From the NCBI GenBank assembly GCA_022844005.1, contig JALHMN010000002.1:1-62022 (forward strand): a stretch of DNA of 62,022 nucleotides, written 5' to 3'. The stretch is from a bacterium. GTDB taxonomy: Bacteria > Pseudomonadota > Alphaproteobacteria > Ferrovibrionales > Ferrovibrionaceae. Shown piece by piece: positions 23,711 through 31,317 of the stretch (positions are counted from its first letter, which is position 1; each line of letters begins with the position of its first letter). The notes under the pieces are model-generated. The model was not told the origin of the DNA, did no database searches, and saw only the letters and a program-made list of their open reading frames with translations. The position numbers and the translations under genes are program-made.

Positions 23711-24991
23711 TCACGCTGGCGACGTTGCGTGCCCCGCCCGCGCCCGACGCTCCGCCAGACCCGCCACGGGCGCGACCTTGGACGCGCCGAACGTTGCCCA
23801 GTCGTCCATCAGCTTCCGCCTTTTGGTGAACAGGTCGCCGCGCGCATAGCTCTGTTCGACTTTGTCCCCGACGCGATGGGCCAGCGCCGTCTCGACAACC
23901 TCGCGGGCGTGAGGCGTCGTCTCTCCTGCCCAGTCGCGAAAAGTGCTGCGGAAGCCATGCGCCGTCAGGTCGTCGCGCCCCATGCGCCGGAGCAGCATGA
24001 GCAGCGCCATCGTGCTGAGGGGCTTCCCTTCCTTCCGGCTGGGGAACACATAGCCGTCATCACTGCGACGGAACGGCAGGACCGATTTGAGCAGCGCCAC
24101 GGCTGCGCCAGAGAGCGGTATACGATGTTCCCGGCCCGCCTTCATCCGTTCGGCCGGCACCGTCCACACGGCGCTCTCTAGGTCGATTTCGGGCCAGCGG
24201 GCGAACAGGGTTTCGCTGGTGCGCGTGGCGCAGAGGATGGTTAGTTCCAGCGCCCGCGCCGACAGCCCTTCCTGCGCCCGCAGTGCCGCCATGAAGTCGG
24301 GGATGTCCTGCCACGGCAGAGCGGCATGATGCACCACGGCATTGGTCCGGCTGCGCTTCGGGAACACCTTGTCCAGATGGCCGCGCCACCGCGCCGGGTT
24401 CTCGCCTTCCCGCCATCCCTGGACCTTGGCGTAGTCCAGCACCGCCTCGATGCGCCCGCGCAGCCGGGATGCCGTCTCGGTCTTGTCGTGCCAGATGGGC
24501 GTGAGCGCCGCCGTGACATGCTCGGTGCGGATGCTTCCCACCGGCAGCGCGCCCAGGTGCGGCCCGGCATAGACCCGCAGAGTCATTTCCCACTGCGAAC
24601 GATGCTTGGCGTTCCGCCAGCCCTTGTCATGCGCCCCGGTGTAGAGCTTCGCCGCCTGATCGAAGGTGACGGCCGCCCGTGCTGCTTCCTGCTCGGCTGC
24701 TGCCTTCGCCTTCTTGGTCGCCTCGCGCGCGTCCAGCGGATCAATGCCGGCTTTCAGCTGCCGCTTAAGGTCGCCCGCAGCATCACGCGCATGGGCCAAG
24801 GATACCGCCCCGGTCCCCGCCGCCGCACCCAGGCCCATCTCGCGCATCTTCCGGCCGATGGTGTAGCGGAACAGCCAGAACCGCGCCTCCGCGCTCCGCA
24901 CGAGCAGATAGAGCCCGCCGCCGTCGCCATACCGGCCGGGCTTGGCCGTCTTGACCTTCGCCGCCGTCAGACCCGCCGCCTTCCGAGGCAT
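23711..24991 (-). CDS. Tyrosine integrase (DUF4102/P4-type)
   Basis: This is a site-specific recombinase of 426 residues, the usual length of P4-like integrases. It has an N-terminal DUF4102 arm-binding domain (GRYGDGGGLYLLVR, and later WLFRYTIGRKMREMGLG). A SAM-like core-binding domain covers about 100-190. The catalytic domain has Arg in LCATRTSETLFARW, the HGFRSTFRDW box and the Tyr in KVEQSYARGDLFTKRR. The start 24991 lies 168 bases from attR, with two CGTCCCCTAA repeats immediately upstream. Its position and the tRNA repeats show that it inserted the element. The gene appears intact. Confidence 0.93.
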   Translation of the reverse strand: MPRKAAGLTAAKVKTAKPGRYGDGGGLYLLVRSAEARFWLFRYTIGRKMREMGLGAAAGTGAVSLAHARDAAGDLKRQLKAGIDPLDAREATKKAKAAAEQEAARAAVTFDQAAKLYTGAHDKGWRNAKHRSQWEMTLRVYAGPHLGALPVGSIRTEHVTAALTPIWHDKTETASRLRGRIEAVLDYAKVQGWREGENPARWRGHLDKVFPKRSRTNAVVHHAALPWQDIPDFMAALRAQEGLSARALELTILCATRTSETLFARWPEIDLESAVWTVPAERMKAGREHRIPLSGAAVALLKSVLPFRRSDDGYVFPSRKEGKPLSTMALLMLLRRMGRDDLTAHGFRSTFRDWAGETTPHAREVVETALAHRVGDKVEQSYARGDLFTKRRKLMDDWATFGASKVAPVAGLAERRARAGHATSPA

Positions 24992-24995
24992 CTAT

Positions 24996-25026
24996 CGTCC
25001 CCTAATTTAGACAATCCGTCCCCTAA
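24996..25026 (+). repeat. CGTCCCCTAA direct repeats upstream of the integrase
   Basis: Two identical 10-base repeats at 24996-25005 and 25017-25026 lie 21 bases apart start-to-start, i.e. two helical turns. They sit in the integrase 5' region, share the TCCCCT core with the repeats near attL, and may be integrase arm sites or an autoregulatory operator. Confidence 0.5.
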
Positions 25027-25151
25027 ATATATGCGCGAACGGAGACGGACGCCAGCGAAGGCGCGCGACGGGATTTCGCTGAAATCCTTTGATTAAATGC
25101 TGATTTTTTATTGGGGCGGCGGTGTCAGGCGAAGGCTGGCAAATCGCTAAA

Positions 25152-25172
25152 TGGCGGACACCCCCTCCGCCA
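25152..25172 (+). repeat. attR: tyrosine-recombinase core site
   Basis: TGGCGGA (25152-25158) and TCCGCCA (25166-25172) are inverted 7-base arms around a 7-base spacer CACCCCC. Spacer plus right arm are identical to the tRNA-Ser 3' end. This is the classic arm-overlap-arm architecture of a tyrosine-integrase crossover site. Confidence 0.75.
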
Positions 25173-25317
25173 CCGCCTTATCGCGGGATCAACGCTGCAA
25201 CCTTTGCCGAAGCCACCGGCGCGCGGAACCGGCCGCCCGCAACGGCGTTCCCGGAAGGCTGAGGGCACCTATTTGGGCGCCCGGCCGGATCTCCGAGGTC
25301 GAAGCGAAGTGCGGGAC

Positions 25318-25500
25318 ATGTCCATGCGTACAGTTGCGGCCAGCCTGGTCTTGCTGATCCTCTCCACCTTCGTCGCGGTGACCGAGATCGCGGGTGGCAG
25401 CGGGCCTGCCGCGGCGGTGGCCAAAGTCACCGCCGCGGCAGGCCCCGGATCCACCGGCGGGCCCTGGGCGGGGAAGGAAGCCCAGTTCCTTCGGCGCTGA
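25318..25500 (+). CDS. Small secreted or membrane-anchored hypothetical protein (60 aa)
   Basis: The ORF starts MSMRTVAASLVLLILSTFVAV, a clear signal-peptide or single-helix N-terminus, and continues with a Gly/Ala/Pro-rich tail ending GKEAQFLRR. It lies just outside the integrated element, three bases before the broken VOC gene. Another ATG is at 25324. No family is recognised. A candidate exported peptide. Confidence 0.45.
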   Translation: MSMRTVAASLVLLILSTFVAVTEIAGGSGPAAAVAKVTAAAGPGSTGGPWAGKEAQFLRR

Positions 25501-25503
25501 CCC

Positions 25504-25884
25504 ATGCACCACAGCCGCCTCGCCACGATCGTGATCGATTGCCAGACGGGCGATATCGACACCGCCGCGCGGTTCTGGGCTGAGGCGCTGGGATCGGCGG
25601 CGCATTCGCTGCCTGATCCCTCGGAGGCGGCATACCGGCGCATCGCCATGGAAGACAGTCAGCCCACGGTCCTGGTCCAGGCCGTATCGCATTCCAGCCG
25701 GGTGCATTTGGATATCGAAACGGATGACATAGACGCTGAAGTCGCACGGCTGGAACAGCTCGGCGCGCGCCGCATCGCCCAGGTGAAGCACTGGTGAGTC
25801 ATGGAAGCGCCGACGGGTCAGCGCTTCTGCGTCGTCCGCCCCCAGCGCAGCGACTTTCCGTCAGGCGCCACGGCCTGGCCTTGA
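25504..25884 (+). pseudogene. VOC (glyoxalase-like) protein interrupted by one in-frame TGA
   Basis: The reading frame from ATG 25504 encodes a VOC protein: RLATIVIDCQTGDIDTAARFWAEALG, then HLDIETDDIDAEVARLEQLGARR. It stops at TGA 25795-25797 after KHW. Without a shift, the same frame continues VMEAPTGQRFCVVRPQ up to the stop at 25884, which is the family's normal C-terminus. A Trp codon (TGG) is expected where TGA now stands, so a single G-to-A change explains the break. The truncated product of 97 residues would lack the last strand and probably a metal-ligand region. A base-calling error is a possible alternative. Confidence 0.75.
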
Positions 25885-25988
25885 TGGAAAAGCCGCACAG
25901 CGGTAGCGGCCACCCGTTCCCCGCGCCCAAGGCGCGGACCCGCCCGTTTAGTTGCTGGTCATCCTCGGGCAACCATGTCTGCCGGCAG

Positions 25989-27125
25989 TCAGCGCAGATT
26001 CCTGCTGGGGACGATCAGGTACTTCTCGCCGGTGGCGCGCTTGTTGTAGGCGGCGATTATCTCCGGCTTCAGCGCCTCGACGAGGGAGATCTCGGCAGTG
26101 TAGTGGCTGGCGAATGTGGTCTTCAGCTCGGCCATCACCCGCTCGCGCAGCTTCTGGGCGGCTTCGGGCCCGATCTTGACCAGGAAGTAGGTCAGCAGCC
26201 AGCCGCCGACCCCCCAGGCCATACCCGCGCGGCGTTCGATCTCGACCGACCGGGTGTCGAGGCTGCCGTAGATGTAAACCTGCTTGTGCGTGGTGGAGCC
26301 GTAGCGGCTGTAGCTCGTGGCGGTGCGGTTGGCGGCCACTTCCATCGCATTCAGGATCTGTCCGGCGAGCTTGCCGCCACCAATGGCATCGAAGGCGATG
26401 GTGGCACCCGTCTGCACCAAGGCCTCGGTCAGGTTCTCGACGAAGGTCGGGGCGCTGCTGTCGACCACATGCACGGCGCCGATATCGCGCAGAAGCTTTG
26501 CCTGGCCGGCGCTGCGGACGACGTTGACGAGGCCGATCCCGTCCTTCAGGCAGATCTTGTTCAGCATCTGCCCGAGGTTGGAGGCGGCGGCGGTATGCAC
26601 CAGGGCCTTGTGCCCCTCCATCCGCATGGTCTCGGTCATGCCGAGGGCGGTCAGCGGGTTGACGAAGCAGGAGGCGCCGTCGGCCGCCGTCGCGCCTTCG
26701 GGTAGGACCATGCAATCGGCCGCCTTCATCAGGCGGTACTGCGCATACATGGCGCCGCCCAGCATGGCGACCGTCTTGCCGAGCAGCTTCTCCGCCCCGG
26801 CGCCCGCCTTGATCACCACGCCGGCGCCTTCGTTGCCGACCGGCATCGATTGGTCCAGCCGCGCCGCGATGCCCTTCAGAAGGTGCTGGGGAACGGTGGC
26901 GGTGACGGTGGGACTGTCGGCCGTGCCTCCCGCCCTTGCAGTCGACATATCGGCCGGGCCGAGCAGCAGACCGAGGTCGGAGGGATTGATCGGCGAGGCA
27001 TCGACACGGACCAGCACATCGCCCGCGGCCGGTTCGGGCACGTCAACCCTGGCAAGCGAGAGTTCGAGCTCGCCGGCAGCGCTGATTCGCGAGCGGAGCT
27101 GCAGCCCCTGATTCCCGACGTTCAT
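25989..27125 (-). CDS. Zinc-binding (MDR-family) dehydrogenase
   Basis: A 378-residue medium-chain dehydrogenase/reductase. It has a GroES-like N-terminal domain with DVLVRVDASPINPSDLG and the GNEGAGVV motif. The nucleotide-binding domain carries a degenerate Rossmann motif (ALVHTAAASNLGQML), more like quinone oxidoreductases than zinc alcohol dehydrogenases. A catalytic-zinc Cys/His set is not obvious, so it may be zinc-independent and NADPH-linked. It stands alone on the minus strand. Substrate is unknown; annotation is at family level. Confidence 0.85.
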   Translation of the reverse strand: MNVGNQGLQLRSRISAAGELELSLARVDVPEPAAGDVLVRVDASPINPSDLGLLLGPADMSTARAGGTADSPTVTATVPQHLLKGIAARLDQSMPVGNEGAGVVIKAGAGAEKLLGKTVAMLGGAMYAQYRLMKAADCMVLPEGATAADGASCFVNPLTALGMTETMRMEGHKALVHTAAASNLGQMLNKICLKDGIGLVNVVRSAGQAKLLRDIGAVHVVDSSAPTFVENLTEALVQTGATIAFDAIGGGKLAGQILNAMEVAANRTATSYSRYGSTTHKQVYIYGSLDTRSVEIERRAGMAWGVGGWLLTYFLVKIGPEAAQKLRERVMAELKTTFASHYTAEISLVEALKPEIIAAYNKRATGEKYLIVPSRNLR

Positions 27126-27227
27126 TCTGATCCCCCCTCATGCACGATGTGTCGGCGGGAAACATGGGGCTTGCGATGGGCTTGTCAATGCGACCGGCGC
27201 AAGCCCCATGAGGCCGCGGAACCGCTC

Positions 27228-27737
27228 TTAGTCCCGATAAGGCATATCGCCCAGATAGTCCTTCTTGCCCACGGCCACGCCGTTGTGCCGCAGGATCGCG
27301 TAGGCGGTGGTGATGTGGAAGTAGAAATTCGGAATCACATGCTGGATCAGAAATTCCTCTCCCGACAGGGACTTTCCCTTCCAGCGCGGCTGGGTGATCC
27401 GACGCTCGGTCGCGGAGAAATCACTTGCGGTGAATGATTTCAGGTAAGTCACCACGCTTGCGATGCGGGCTTCGAGTTCGGCCAGGGTCTGCTCGTCATC
27501 CGCGTGCACGGGGGCGGCGTCTTCCTTGCCGGCAAGGCGCGCGGCGCCGAGCTTTGCCGTGTCGCAGGCGGTGCGGATCTGGAAGGTGAGATCGAGCTGG
27601 TCGGGGGCGAGGCGCGAGCGCAACAGGATGCCGGTGTCGAACTTGCGCTCCTCGGCGGAAGCCGCTGCCTTGCGGAGGATGGCGGCGAGATTGCCCAGCA
27701 TCTTCGAGAACTGGGTCACGACGGTCTGATGGATCAT
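27228..27737 (-). CDS. DUF1993 family protein
   Basis: The 169-residue product has the DUF1993 signature: IHQTVVTQFSKMLGNLAAILRKA at the N-terminus, ILLRSRLAPDQLDLTFQIRTACDTAK in the middle and FYFHITTAYAILRHNGV near the end. These are all-helical proteins related to the DinB fold. ATG 27737 starts directly at the family N-terminus; an upstream in-frame ATG at 27815 only adds low-complexity residues. The role is unknown; DinB-like members often bind metal through His residues. Confidence 0.9.
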   Translation of the reverse strand: MIHQTVVTQFSKMLGNLAAILRKAAASAEERKFDTGILLRSRLAPDQLDLTFQIRTACDTAKLGAARLAGKEDAAPVHADDEQTLAELEARIASVVTYLKSFTASDFSATERRITQPRWKGKSLSGEEFLIQHVIPNFYFHITTAYAILRHNGVAVGKKDYLGDMPYRD

Positions 27738-27830
27738 GGGAATTCCTGGGGTGGGTGTCGGCGGCAGGCCGCTTGGCCGCACCTTCGGGCAGATGCGGGG
27801 GCACTGCAAGGGCAACGCGCCGGCGCCCGC

Positions 27831-28229
27831 TCAGGAGAGTGGCGGCGTCCGCAGGCCGAGGTAGACACAGGCCGCAGCCGCGAGGATCAGCACGGTGGCA
27901 GTCGCCCCCACCCCGGCAACCCGAAAGGCGAAGGTCTCGTTCGCCTGCGACATGCCGAAGGCATGCAACAAGCGGCCGAGGAGCAACAGACCGCCCAGAC
28001 CGTGCAGCAGCAGCGCATCGACACGCAGGTTCTCGGCGAGCCCGAGCAGGATCAGCGCCAGCGGAACATACTCGGCGAAATTCGCCTGCACCCGCATCCG
28101 CCGCAGCATCAGTGCCTGGCCACCGTCACCGATCGGCACCCGGCTGGAGCGCCGCAAGGCGATGACACGAAGCGACAGAACCATGAAGAGCGCGGTCAGC
28201 AGACCCGCGTAGAGTGCCGTGATCGGCAT
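27831..28229 (-). CDS. MAPEG family membrane protein
   Basis: MAPEG proteins are trimeric four-helix membrane enzymes of glutathione and eicosanoid metabolism; bacterial ones are mostly uncharacterised. The 132-residue product has the loop motif RMRVQANFAEYVPLALILL (Arg-x-x-x-Asn-x-x-Glu), the family hallmark for glutathione binding. Helices are at about 5-25, 50-70, 75-92 and 105-125. It lies upstream of the DUF1993 gene, separated by 93 bases, and is divergent from the PLP-enzyme operon. Confidence 0.88.
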   Translation of the reverse strand: MPITALYAGLLTALFMVLSLRVIALRRSSRVPIGDGGQALMLRRMRVQANFAEYVPLALILLGLAENLRVDALLLHGLGGLLLLGRLLHAFGMSQANETFAFRVAGVGATATVLILAAAACVYLGLRTPPLS

Positions 28230-28370
28230 CGATACTATCCCCTGACGAGCGGCCGGCCGGTCCGATCCGGCCGTTCACCATCAGACGATGCCGGCGCGGC
28301 TTTGGATCACCGATCGCGCCGTCACAAATCCGCGACCGGCACCGGGCCGGCGACGAGGGAGAAGGCCGAC

Positions 28371-29576
28371 GTGAGCATTTTCGAAGAACTGGGCATTCCA
28401 ACAATCATCAATGCGAAAGGCACGTCGACGCGGGTGTCCGGCGGCATCCTGTCGGCTGAGGTCGCCGAGGCGATGCGCGAGGCAACCCAGGCCTGCGTCG
28501 ACATGCCGGTGCTGCAGGGTCGTGCCAGCACGATCATTGCCGAAGTGACCGGGGCCGAAGCCGGTATCGTCACCTCCGGCGCCGCCGCCGGCCTGCTGCT
28601 CGGCACCGCTGCGTGCATCGCGGGCCTCGACCCATCCCTGATGAACCGGCTGCCGGATACGGGCGGGATGAAGGACGAGGTCGTGGTGGTGCGCAGCCAG
28701 CGCAATTTCTATGACCATGCGGTGCGTCAGGCCGGTGTGCGCCTGGTGGAAGTCGGCATCGCCGACCGCTTCGCCGGTTCGGGCGTGCGCGACGCCGAGG
28801 CGTGGGAGATCGCCGATGCGATCAACGCGCGGACGGCCTGTGTTCTCTATGTGGCGACCCCGCATTCCGAACCTTCGCTGCCGGAAGTGGTGGCGGCGGC
28901 ACATGGCAAAGGCGTGCCGGTGCTGGTGGATGCGGCGGCCCAACTGCCGCCGGTGGGCAATCTCAGGCGCTTCATCGCCGAAGGGGCAGACCTCGTCGCC
29001 TTTTCCGGCGGCAAGGCGATACTGGGGCCACAGGCGAGCGGCATCCTGGCCGGCCGGCGCGACCTGATCCAGTCGGCGGCCCTGCAGATGCTGGACCAGG
29101 ACATCTGGTTCCAGCAGTGGAGCCCGCCAGCCAACCTGTTCGACAAGCATCGCCTGAAGGGCCTGCCACAGCACGGCATCGGCCGGCCGTGCAAGGTGGG
29201 CAAGGAACAGGTGGTGGGCCTGCTGGTGGCGCTCAGGCGCTTCGTGGCGCTCGATCCGGCAAGACGCCATGCGGAATGGATCTCCCGGCTGGTCGAGGTG
29301 CGCGAAGCGTTGCGGCCGGCCAACCTTCTGCAGGTCAATCTCGTCGACAATGGACCCGACACGGTGCCGCTCCTGGAGGCGCGGCTGGACGAGAAGGCGG
29401 CCGGGATGAGCGCGCTGGAGGCAGTGATCGCCCTGCAGGACGGCGCCCCCTCCGTGCATGCCGATCCCTCTGGGGCAAAGCACGGATTGATCCGCTTCAA
29501 CCCGATGGCGCTACAGGCCGGCGAAGGCCGGATCGCCGGGGAACGGCTCGCCGCCCTGCTGGCGAGCCGGGCCTGA
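28371..29576 (+). CDS. SelA-like PLP-dependent enzyme (aminotransferase class V fold)
   Basis: This 401-residue enzyme resembles the SelA/DgaE branch: IFEELGIPTIINAKGTSTRVSGG at the N-terminus and a GAAAGLLLGTAACIAG helix. Lys215 in FSGGKAILGPQASGI is the PLP Schiff-base lysine. The GTG at 28371 has GAGGGAGAAGG before it. It precedes an acyl-CoA synthetase and thiolase on the same strand. Members of this group act as ammonia-lyases or similar rather than true selenocysteine synthases. Nearby acyl-CoA genes suggest catabolism of an amino or hydroxy acid. Confidence 0.85.
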   Translation: MSIFEELGIPTIINAKGTSTRVSGGILSAEVAEAMREATQACVDMPVLQGRASTIIAEVTGAEAGIVTSGAAAGLLLGTAACIAGLDPSLMNRLPDTGGMKDEVVVVRSQRNFYDHAVRQAGVRLVEVGIADRFAGSGVRDAEAWEIADAINARTACVLYVATPHSEPSLPEVVAAAHGKGVPVLVDAAAQLPPVGNLRRFIAEGADLVAFSGGKAILGPQASGILAGRRDLIQSAALQMLDQDIWFQQWSPPANLFDKHRLKGLPQHGIGRPCKVGKEQVVGLLVALRRFVALDPARRHAEWISRLVEVREALRPANLLQVNLVDNGPDTVPLLEARLDEKAAGMSALEAVIALQDGAPSVHADPSGAKHGLIRFNPMALQAGEGRIAGERLAALLASRA

Positions 29577-29623
29577 GCATGGCAGCCTATGGCGAAGCAT
29601 CAGACCCCGAAGGGCAGGAAACC

Positions 29624-31270
29624 ATGCAGGACTACGCAGAGGCCGCGGCCGGGTTCGATTTCGCCACCGCGGTGAAGGAGGCATTGGCCGGCAATCTCTC
29701 GGCGATGAACGCCTGCGTCGAATGCTGCGACCGCCATGCCGGGAGTGATGCCGTGGCTCTCAATTGGGAGAGCCGTGACGGCGCCGGGACCTCCTTCACC
29801 TTCGCCGAACTGAAGGCACTTTCGGGCCAGTTTGCCGGGGTGCTGCGAGACCAGGGCATCGGCCCCGGCGATCGGGTCGGCGGGCTCCTGCCGCGCACGC
29901 CGGAACTTCTCGTCACCATTCTCGGCACATGGCGCGCCGGGGCCGTCTACCAGCCGCTCTTCACCGCCTTCGGACCGAAGGCAATCGAGCATCGGCTGAA
30001 GACCGCCGAAACGAAGCTGGTGGTCACCGATCCCGCAAACCGCCCGAAGCTGGACGAGATCGAGGGATGCCCGCCGATCATCCTGGCCCGGCCGCGCGGT
30101 GCGGCGTCCAGCGGGACCGATCGCGACTTCTGGACGGCGCTCGACGCGCAGACCGCCGGCTTCGCCCCGGTGATGCGGAGCGGCGAAGATCCCTTCCTGA
30201 TGATGTTCACTTCCGGCACCACCGGAGCGGCGAAGCCCCTGGTCGTGCCGCTGAAGGCCATCGTTGCCTTCAAGGCCTATATGCGCGACGCCGTCGGCCT
30301 GATGCCATCCGACAAATTCTGGAACATCGCCGACCCCGGCTGGGCCTACGGGCTCTACTATGCGGTCACCGGTCCGCTGTCGCTTGGGCATGCCACGACT
30401 TTTTACGACGGTCCCTTCACGGTCGAGAGCACCTACAAGGTGATCCGCAAGCTCGGCATCACCAACCTGGCCGGCGCCCCCACCGCCTATCGCATGCTGG
30501 TTGCCGCCGGGCCGGAGGTGGCGCAGGAGATCAAGGGGTGCCTGCGGGCCGTGAGCAGCGCCGGAGAGCCGCTCAATCCCAAGGTCATCGAATGGTTCGC
30601 CGAAGCCCTCGGTGTCACCATCCACGACCACTACGGGCAGACCGAACTCGGCATGGTGCTCTGCAACCATCACGCCCTGCGGCATCCGGTTCATGTGGGT
30701 TCGGCCGGCTTCGCCGTTCCCGGGCATCGGGTCGTCGTGGTCGACGAGGCGGGCAAGGGCGAACTGCCGGCGGGAACGCCTGGCATCCTGGCGGTGGATC
30801 GGAAGCGCTCGCCGCTCTATTGGTTCAAGGGCTACTGGCAGCGCGAGACACCGGCCATCATCGGCGACTACTACCTCTCCGGCGATACGGTGGAACTGAA
30901 CCAGGACGGCAGCATCAGCTTCGTCGGCCGGGCCGATGACGTCATCACCTCGGCGGGCTATCGCATCGGTCCCTTCGACGTCGAAAGCGCTCTGATCGAG
31001 CATCCGGCGGTGGTGGAGACGGCAGTGGTCGGCAAACCCGACCCGGAGCGGACCGAGATCGTGAAGGCCTTCGTCGTCCTGAAACCGGGGGAAGACCCCT
31101 CGCCCGCCTTGGCCGATGCGCTGCAGCAGCATGTCCGCCGCCGGCTCTCCGCGCATGCCTATCCGCGAGAGATCGAATTCGTCAGCGAGTTGCCGAAGAC
31201 GCCGTCGGGCAAGCTGCAGCGCTTCATCCTGCGCAACCAGGAGATCGCCAAGGCCAAGGGAAACGGCTAG
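29624..31270 (+). CDS. Acyl-CoA synthetase (AMP-binding, acetyl-CoA-synthetase-like)
   Basis: Activates a carboxylic acid to acyl-CoA through an acyl-AMP. The 548-residue product has the P-loop MMFTSGTTGAAKP and the A5-type motif HDHYGQTELG. GDYYLSGDTVELNQDGSISFVGRADDVI and the C-terminal catalytic-lysine motif PKTPSGKLQRF are also present. ATG 29624 with AGGA upstream is preferred; an in-frame ATG at 29579 is only three bases from the previous stop. The motif order and length resemble medium-chain or acetyl-CoA-type synthetases. It is followed by a thiolase in the same direction. Confidence 0.9.
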   Translation: MQDYAEAAAGFDFATAVKEALAGNLSAMNACVECCDRHAGSDAVALNWESRDGAGTSFTFAELKALSGQFAGVLRDQGIGPGDRVGGLLPRTPELLVTILGTWRAGAVYQPLFTAFGPKAIEHRLKTAETKLVVTDPANRPKLDEIEGCPPIILARPRGAASSGTDRDFWTALDAQTAGFAPVMRSGEDPFLMMFTSGTTGAAKPLVVPLKAIVAFKAYMRDAVGLMPSDKFWNIADPGWAYGLYYAVTGPLSLGHATTFYDGPFTVESTYKVIRKLGITNLAGAPTAYRMLVAAGPEVAQEIKGCLRAVSSAGEPLNPKVIEWFAEALGVTIHDHYGQTELGMVLCNHHALRHPVHVGSAGFAVPGHRVVVVDEAGKGELPAGTPGILAVDRKRSPLYWFKGYWQRETPAIIGDYYLSGDTVELNQDGSISFVGRADDVITSAGYRIGPFDVESALIEHPAVVETAVVGKPDPERTEIVKAFVVLKPGEDPSPALADALQQHVRRRLSAHAYPREIEFVSELPKTPSGKLQRFILRNQEIAKAKGNG

Positions 31271-31317
31271 AGACAAAGATCTCATCACCCAAAAAAGTTC
31301 ATTGGAGGACCTCGAGA

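Larger units (their letters stand above)
20201..25172 (+). mobile_element. Small integrative element (about 5 kb) in tRNA-Ser
   Basis: The element is bounded by 14-bp repeats of the tRNA-Ser 3' end. All its genes are on the minus strand, running from attR to attL: integrase, a 219-residue HTH-like protein, an AlpA-like regulator, four coupled small genes (62 aa, winged-helix-like 99 aa, PC4-like 84 aa, HTH 168 aa) and a 207-residue unknown protein. Iteron-like repeats lie at 21292-21446, and repeated TCCCCT motifs occur near both ends. No conjugation, capsid, terminase or relaxase gene is present. It therefore looks like a minimal satellite-type element or a reduced genomic island. The integrase sits at the end away from the intact tRNA. 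Confidence 0.8.

Noticed and set aside
25794-26705. Plus-strand ORF opposite the MDR dehydrogenase
   Set aside because: Different frame from the VOC gene and antisense to a well-supported enzyme; composition is that of a shadow.
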